Assembly (NCBI GenBank): GCA_965371785.1
Contig: CBDUZS010000024.1
Location: 1-40,177, forward strand
DNA: 40,177 nucleotides
Source of the DNA: CBDUZS01 sp965371785
GTDB taxonomy: Bacteria; Fermentibacterota; Fermentibacteria; Fermentibacterales; JCC-6
Direction: 5' to 3'
Below are positions 35,384 through 40,177 of this stretch, one piece after another. Below the pieces are notes generated by a model. That model had not been told where the DNA came from and searched no databases. It was given only the letters and a program-made list of their open reading frames with translations. A program made the translations under genes and the position numbers. Position 1 is the first letter of the stretch. The number at the start of each line of letters is the position of its first letter.

Positions 35384-36331
35384 TCACTCTACCTCGTGTT
35401 CGGTGCTGGTCCGGATCGAGTAGGGCGGTTTGTCCATGGTCCGGAAGTGAACTCGGGCGAGGTACTCGCCGATTATTCCGAGCGAGAAGAGCTGGACCCC
35501 GGAGAATATTGCGATTATCGATGCCAGGAAGGGGAATCCAGGCACGCTTCCGCCCTCGATCAGCAGTCTTCCAAGGACGTATAGAAAGACGAGTATCCCG
35601 AACACCGTGAACGCGAAACCCAGTAAGCTGGCGACTTCGAGGGGCAGCGTGCTGAAACCTGTCATCATGTTGAGTGCGTGAGTTATGAGCATTCTGAATG
35701 AGTAGTTGGAGGCTCCGTACTTCCGGGGGGAATTGGCAACGGGTACCGCCTTGAACCGTGTGGACCCCCACGTGAGGAGCACATCGAGCGAGACAAAGGG
35801 ACCGCCGTAGCTGCTGAACGCTTCCCTGATGCTCGTCCGGAATACCCTGAAGGCACTAACGTTGCTTGCCGTTTCGACACCCATCGATTTCTTCAGAACC
35901 AGCTTTGTCAGAGCAGATGCCACCACTCGCCAGAGTGAATGCTTCTCTTGCCGGGGGGTGCCGTATACGACATCAGTGCCGGGTGAGAGCGCCTGGAGAA
36001 GACCGGGGATCTCCTCGGGGGGGTTCTGCAGGTCGTCGTCCATCGTCACGGTGACCGAATACCGGGCCGCACGGATACCGCAGAGGAGAGCGTTGTGCTG
36101 CCCGTAATTCCGCATCAGAGAAAAACCCCTCACCCAGTCTCTCTCGTTGGAGAGCTTCTCGATGACCTCCCAGCTCCCGTCGGAACTGCCGTCATCGACC
36201 AGGAGCAGCTCGAATCCACCCTGCTTGCCCTCGAGTACTCGAGCCAGCCTGTCAGTCAACTCGGGGAGGGACTCGGACCCGTTGTAAACGGGAACGACAA
36301 CGGAAATACCCTTCTTGAGATCACGACTCAT
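35384..36331 (-). CDS. GT2 polyprenyl-phosphate glycosyltransferase (ArnC/GtrB-like)
   Basis: 315 aa. It probably transfers a sugar to polyprenyl phosphate on the cytoplasmic side, giving a lipid-linked donor for a membrane GT-C enzyme. GT-A domain: VVVPVYNG, LLVDDGSSDG, DDDLQNPPEEIP with Asp98-Asp100, and SAFRVFR. Two C-terminal membrane helices follow at about 228-260 and 265-295 (LLGFAFTVFGILVFLYVLG, IIAIFSGVQLFSLGIIGEYL). The start is ATG 36331 with GAGAGG upstream; the longer frame overlaps the membrane-protein gene. It begins 10 nt after that gene. Confidence 0.92.
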   Translation of the reverse strand: MSRDLKKGISVVVPVYNGSESLPELTDRLARVLEGKQGGFELLLVDDGSSDGSWEVIEKLSNERDWVRGFSLMRNYGQHNALLCGIRAARYSVTVTMDDDLQNPPEEIPGLLQALSPGTDVVYGTPRQEKHSLWRVVASALTKLVLKKSMGVETASNVSAFRVFRTSIREAFSSYGGPFVSLDVLLTWGSTRFKAVPVANSPRKYGASNYSFRMLITHALNMMTGFSTLPLEVASLLGFAFTVFGILVFLYVLGRLLIEGGSVPGFPFLASIIAIFSGVQLFSLGIIGEYLARVHFRTMDKPPYSIRTSTEHEVE

Positions 36332-36341
36332 TCTCTGCCTC

Positions 36342-37910
36342 TCACTCCATGACAGCTGATACGCTGTCCGCCATGAACCTGCAGAAATCGGCCCGCTCCC
36401 GGACGGCCCCGGGTGCGGTCGGATCTTCGAGAGCACTCTGGTAGTAACCCGCTGCAAGATCATATTCAAGCCTGTGCTCGGCAAGCAATCCCCTGTAGTA
36501 GTCAATCTTCCCACCCCATTCGATCGAGGCGGAGAGCAGTGCCAGTACGAGCCACAGGGTGAGTACCGGCAAGGCAAGGAGGGAAGGTCTGGTCTTCGCG
36601 ATCCGGTAAGCCCAGAGAGCGAGCATCGACAGGGCTGCAATCACAACACCCACCGTACCGAGCAACCATGATGAATGGTGACCGTCCAGCATCATTGTAA
36701 GCCCCACGTTTACCTGCGGAAGCGGCAGGGGCCGTTCGAAGAAATGGACGGGCTGGTGAGGTTCGCCGAATAAGCCGAGCAGACATATCAGGATGGAAGG
36801 CAGCACAAGGATCAGGGAGGTGAATGCATGCCGTGCCGAGCGTGACGCGTACCTGCCGAGGCCCCAGGCGAGGAAGGGAATGATCGGTATCAGGTACCGT
36901 GGTCCGAAGGCCCACCCGGAAGTCCTGGCGTACTGTGCGCTGAAGAGGAGAAGATATGAGGCGACCAGGATCAGCCCCGGGCCGCGCCGCAGTGCCTGCC
37001 TGATGCCGCCACGGCCCCAGAGGCCCATGAGAGCGGGAACCACCCACGGCATGTAGAAGAAAAGACCCCGTTCGGGAGAGAGGGCTATCATGTAGAAGGT
37101 CGAGAAGCTGGGAACGGTGAACCCGAAGAAACCTTCCCTTATCTGCGAAAATTGCTGTTCGGCCTCCAGGGAGTAGCCCATCGTGAACGGGTTGCCGAAC
37201 GCAAGCTGGTTATGGATGAGCTGGGGCAGCAGGAAGAGAAGCACGAGTCCCGCAGTCCTGAGAACCCGTACCGGTTTCCAGTACGACCAGCCCCTGTAGC
37301 AGAGGATGACAAGGTAAGGCAGCAGGACGGGAAACTCGAACGACACGGCTGCCGCGCCGCAAACGTCCGCGGCAAGATACCTCCCCTTCCTCTGCATGTA
37401 CCAGCTGAGGAAGAGAAGACAGGCGGCTGGAACGTGCCCGTACAGTAGCGTGGAATAGGGCAGCAGAATACTCCCCGCACCAAGCGCCAGAAGCGGTATC
37501 GAATCATCAATACCCTTTTCACGCAGCATCTTCCGGAGATACAGAAGCAGCAACAGAAGAAATCCTCCGACGGTGAGGCGCTCCACGAGGAACCTCGCGA
37601 GCCCGCCGACAGGTAACTGCCCGGGGGGGGTTGCTTCGATACCCAGAGCGCTCAGCGGCAGGTAGGCAATGGCGGCAGCCACAGAGCTCATCACCGCCTT
37701 GTCGCAGTAGTAGTGCCCCTCGAAAATGGCCTTGTCAGCCGTATATGGATGCCATGGATCGATCAAAAGCGTCCCGCGGTCGACCAGCCCGACCGTAAGC
37801 GCCCACCGCGTGATGACGTTGTCGTAGGGATAGGGATGCCACGAAATCAGGATGGAGAAGGCTGCCATGATAATGACCATTTGCCCTATCCTGTCTCGAC
37901 TAACCCGCAT
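36342..37910 (-). CDS. Polytopic GT-C-like membrane glycosyltransferase
   Basis: 522 aa with about ten or more membrane helices. The first periplasmic loop holds DNVITRWALTVGLVDRGTLLID and the DKAIFEGHYYCDKAVMSS pattern, known from a large family of bacterial GT39-like membrane proteins that use polyprenyl-linked sugars. The C-terminal 50 residues are soluble and TPR-like (EHRLEYDLAAGYYQSALED). The ATG has GGGAG upstream. It is the first gene of a four-gene operon with the GT2 enzyme that could make its donor. Acceptor and sugar are unknown. Confidence 0.82.
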   Translation of the reverse strand: MRVSRDRIGQMVIIMAAFSILISWHPYPYDNVITRWALTVGLVDRGTLLIDPWHPYTADKAIFEGHYYCDKAVMSSVAAAIAYLPLSALGIEATPPGQLPVGGLARFLVERLTVGGFLLLLLLYLRKMLREKGIDDSIPLLALGAGSILLPYSTLLYGHVPAACLLFLSWYMQRKGRYLAADVCGAAAVSFEFPVLLPYLVILCYRGWSYWKPVRVLRTAGLVLLFLLPQLIHNQLAFGNPFTMGYSLEAEQQFSQIREGFFGFTVPSFSTFYMIALSPERGLFFYMPWVVPALMGLWGRGGIRQALRRGPGLILVASYLLLFSAQYARTSGWAFGPRYLIPIIPFLAWGLGRYASRSARHAFTSLILVLPSILICLLGLFGEPHQPVHFFERPLPLPQVNVGLTMMLDGHHSSWLLGTVGVVIAALSMLALWAYRIAKTRPSLLALPVLTLWLVLALLSASIEWGGKIDYYRGLLAEHRLEYDLAAGYYQSALEDPTAPGAVRERADFCRFMADSVSAVME

Positions 37911-37942
37911 CAGTCTCCCGTCATCTGTGGAATTCAGGAAAG

Positions 37943-38049
37943 AGAATACCCATTGGAAGCATCATGGTCCATGTGGAGTTCCTGCAGTGCGTCTGAATCG
38001 AATGCCGCCGTCCTTCGGACTTGCTGGCTCGGCAGGCAGGGATTATGAG
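37943..38049. promoter_or_regulatory. Possible divergent promoters of the glycan locus
   Basis: Minus: TGGACC (37971-37966), 17 nt, TATTCT (37948-37943), upstream of the GT-C gene. Plus: TTGCTG (38021-38026), 17 nt, TATGAG (38044-38049), with leader of about 32 nt to the secreted module gene. Each matches four or so of six positions per box. Confidence 0.3.
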
Positions 38050-38087
38050 TTCTGCTGCGGTCGGTACGTTTTCCACGGGAGGTTTTC

Positions 38088-39020
38088 TTGCGAGCATTTC
38101 TTTTACTGGTTCCCCTTGGCCTCGGCTCGGTTCAGGTATCAGCGGTCAGCAGTGATCAGCCTCTCAGAATCTACAACAGACTCAGGGATATCGACATCGT
38201 AAGCGTCTACTTCTGGTCCGCCGATAACCTTTCCAAGGGCTGCAATCTGCTGGGAACTTCCGTTATAGAGCCCGATTCCTGCTTCGTGCCGCCTCTTCCC
38301 GGTGATACCTGCAATCTCCTGCTCTTCGATGAACTGGGAAATTCCTACGGCTTCGAGAACATCGTGCTGCCAGAATCGGATGACAGCCTGGGGCTGGATC
38401 TGCAGCATCTTGAATTCCTTGTGCCGAACGTAGATAGAGGTGAGTACCCACTTCGGGTACTAAACTCCCTCGACGGCTTTGCCCTTGACCGGTTCCACCT
38501 TTCAGCAGACGATTCAACCGTTTCCAAAATAGAAATCAGTGAGCACAGAATCTTCCCGGGCAGGAGCATTGTGATCTGGCTCGAAGAGGGCACCTACTCC
38601 CTCACCGCCGAGGATCAGACAGGGAGGCTCCTGTACCTCGATCGAATCGACGTCGGATATTCCCGGGGCGAAGTATCCCTTTCCGAAGAAAATATTGCAG
38701 AACCAGCTTCGTTCAGGACAGCAGGCAGCGGAAACCTTTCTCTGCTCATTCGCAACTGCCTGCCTGGCTCCAACCTGTTGGAGATACTGCTGATACCGCT
38801 GGATGGTGCGGGAGCGGTACAGAGCTTTCTCGACGATGGCCCTCTCCTCCCGGGTGAAGAACTTCTGATACGGACGGATTCGTTCGACTATCTCCTGGAA
38901 GCCCGGGACGAGCATGGCGGTAAATTTGCTCATCAGCCCGAACCCACCGGGATCAACGAAAGAAGCTGGCCGGTGTCCTGGGATTACCTTGATCTCGATT
39001 TCAGTTTCCCTGAACGATGA
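38088..39020 (+). CDS. Secreted protein with three diverged Asp-rich modules
   Basis: 310 aa. Sec signal MRAFLLLVPLGLGSVQVSA, with no lipobox. Three modules related to those at 31650-33418 occupy about 25-110 (LRIYNRLRDIDIVSVYFWSA), 119-200 (LRVLNSLDGFALDRFHLSA ... FPGRSIVIWLEEGTYSLTAED) and 215-305 (LLIRNCLPGSNLLEILLIPL ... LLPGEELLIRTDSFDYLLEARDEHG). The WG and DEDGD positions are lost, so calcium binding, if any, is not shared. The start is TTG 38088, supported by GGGAGG five bases before. It is 27 nt upstream of a membrane glycosyltransferase-like gene, so it may serve the same surface-glycan pathway. Function unknown. Confidence 0.82.
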   Translation: MRAFLLLVPLGLGSVQVSAVSSDQPLRIYNRLRDIDIVSVYFWSADNLSKGCNLLGTSVIEPDSCFVPPLPGDTCNLLLFDELGNSYGFENIVLPESDDSLGLDLQHLEFLVPNVDRGEYPLRVLNSLDGFALDRFHLSADDSTVSKIEISEHRIFPGRSIVIWLEEGTYSLTAEDQTGRLLYLDRIDVGYSRGEVSLSEENIAEPASFRTAGSGNLSLLIRNCLPGSNLLEILLIPLDGAGAVQSFLDDGPLLPGEELLIRTDSFDYLLEARDEHGGKFAHQPEPTGINERSWPVSWDYLDLDFSFPER

Positions 39021-39047
39021 ACTTTGTGCTACACCGAAGGTGAGTGA

Positions 39048-40177
39048 ATGGAGAATACGGTACTGCTCGGCTGGCTGAGCCTCGACAGGCTGCTCTACTC
39101 GCTTCTCAGGGTGGCGTTAGTCTGGCTTGCCTTTCATGGGGCAGGTTCCCTCCTCCTCCGCATAAGCAACCTGAAGAAGCATTTTTCACTCCTGCCGGCT
39201 GTCGTTCCGGGTATGCTGCTCTACATGACTCTTACAGCAGCGCTGTCATTGGTGCACGTCTTGACAAGAAGTGTTGTGCCGCTGTTCCTGATCCCCGGTG
39301 GGCTGGCGGGTGCAGTATTCCTCTATCCCGATCTAAGAAAAACGGTGTCCGGTTTCAGGTTTCGCAGAGAAAATCTGGTACTGCTTCCATTCGTCGTTCT
39401 GGCCGGCTTCATCATGACAACCGATTTCATGATAGCTGGCCGGCCGGACATGAGTATCGACGACCCGCAGGTGACCTACACCGTGCAGCCGGACAGGTGG
39501 CTGAACGACGGCCGAATGAGTGTTCTCGACGAAACAATCTTTTCGGGGCTGCCTATGACGTCGGAAATCATTTCGGTAATGCCGCTTTCGATGTCGGAAG
39601 ACAGGCTCGATCAACTGATCCTCAGCCAGATATTTCAGATGTCGATGCTTTTTGCCGCCATAATCTGTGGCTTCAGTATTCTCCGCCTGGGCCATAAGTT
39701 CCTGCCTGCGGCAATCATCGGTATAGGCGGGTGTAGTATTCTCGTCATCTGGGCTCAGTTCGCAAAACCCGACAGCTCCGCGTTGTTCTTCACCACGATT
39801 GCCCTGTGTATTCTGCTGAGACAGCTCAACTACAAGGGACACGGCAGCGACCTGTCGGCCTTCCTGCCCATGGGTATGGCCCTGGCGACCAAACCCACTG
39901 CTTACCTGGCCATCGTTCCCTTCGCGGCAATGTTCTTTCTGCTCCTCCGGCGGGAGAGATGGAGTGTGTCGCGGTTCCTCTGGGGTATCCTGCTGATGTC
40001 CATCCTGCCGTTGATCTTTGCCATCAGAACGATCGGGCTTACGGGAAGCCCCTTCTACCCGTTCGCATCCATCCGGATGCTCCTGAAACCGGAGTGGGTG
40101 AAACCTGCGATAGAATTGTCTTTTCTTCAGCTGAATGACAGATCCTCCGGAGCGTACGAACACTATTCAATGATCGA
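39048..40177 (+). CDS. Polytopic membrane protein, GT-C-like, truncated by window edge
   Basis: At least 376 residues with no stop before the edge. ATG 39048 has AAGGTGAG just upstream, 27 nt after the secreted module gene. It is rich in membrane helices: LLYSLLRVALVWLAFHGAGSLL, FLIPGGLAGAVFLY, LVLLPFVVLAGFIM, MLFAAIICGFSIL, FLPAAIIGIGGCSILVIWAQF, AAMFFLLLRR and FLWGILLMSILPLIFAI. An early loop with SIDDPQVTYTVQP resembles the acidic first loop of GT-C glycosyltransferases. Motif LATKPTAYLAIVPF is seen in such proteins. It could also be a general polysaccharide membrane protein. Coding is sure; the function is inferred. Confidence 0.8.
   Translation, partial: MENTVLLGWLSLDRLLYSLLRVALVWLAFHGAGSLLLRISNLKKHFSLLPAVVPGMLLYMTLTAALSLVHVLTRSVVPLFLIPGGLAGAVFLYPDLRKTVSGFRFRRENLVLLPFVVLAGFIMTTDFMIAGRPDMSIDDPQVTYTVQPDRWLNDGRMSVLDETIFSGLPMTSEIISVMPLSMSEDRLDQLILSQIFQMSMLFAAIICGFSILRLGHKFLPAAIIGIGGCSILVIWAQFAKPDSSALFFTTIALCILLRQLNYKGHGSDLSAFLPMGMALATKPTAYLAIVPFAAMFFLLLRRERWSVSRFLWGILLMSILPLIFAIRTIGLTGSPFYPFASIRMLLKPEWVKPAIELSFLQLNDRSSGAYEHYSMI

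Noticed and set aside
36332..36640. Extension of the GT2 enzyme by 103 residues
   Set aside because: It is the out-of-frame shadow of the membrane GT-C gene; the GT2 fold starts right after ATG 36331.
39044..39697. 217-codon plus-strand open frame
   Set aside because: It is in another frame of the membrane-protein gene starting at 39048, which stays open to the edge and has coherent membrane helices.
39333..40163. Long minus-strand open frame of 276 codons
   Set aside because: It is antisense to the membrane protein. Its composition (rich in His, Gln, Arg, Glu) is that of a shadow of hydrophobic codons.

Overview
This is a gene-dense stretch of roughly 55% G+C from a Gram-negative-type bacterium. 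The evidence is several lipoproteins with lipoboxes, periplasmic lytic transglycosylases, and a membrane-anchored SurA/PpiD-like chaperone. Very frequent TTG/GTG starts and several large uncharacterised proteins suggest a poorly sampled lineage, perhaps an FCB-type candidate phylum such as Fermentibacteria; that placement is inference. No transposase, integrase, CRISPR array or intact RNA gene is visible.

Layout. (1) 142-9014, minus: an envelope operon with a LysM lytic transglycosylase, a 1197-aa helical-repeat protein, a coiled-coil/TPR protein and an Slt-type lytic transglycosylase. A tRNA 3'-end-like fragment lies beyond it at 31-60. (2) 9075-13778: asd (plus), a coiled-coil zinc-ribbon protein and holA (minus), and a SurA/PpiD-like chaperone (plus), with hairpins between the convergent pairs. 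(3) 13831-31465, minus: an unbroken 17.6-kb co-directional run. It reads, in transcription order, GGDEF protein, amidohydrolase, nadC, coaX, coaC, mtnA, a secreted beta-propeller, dnaK, dnaJ, mutS2, dnaG, sigma-70, then btuF-btuD-btuC-like transporter genes. Most junctions overlap or are only a few bases apart. (4) 31650-33418, plus: two lipoprotein genes sharing an Asp-rich module of about 85 residues, closed by a strong terminator. (5) 33431-40177: a surface-glycan locus with, on minus, a membrane GT-C-like protein, a GT2 glycosyltransferase, a WecD-like acetyltransferase and a DegT aminotransferase. On plus it has a secreted three-module protein and a membrane protein running off the edge.

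How they fit. Region 3 joins cofactor synthesis (NAD, CoA), methylthioribose metabolism, protein folding, replication priming, transcription initiation and metal-chelate/corrinoid uptake. The dnaG-sigma pair is the classical macromolecular-synthesis core. The least explained material is the repeat-module family (three genes, seven modules) and the two large repeat proteins lying between the lytic transglycosylases.
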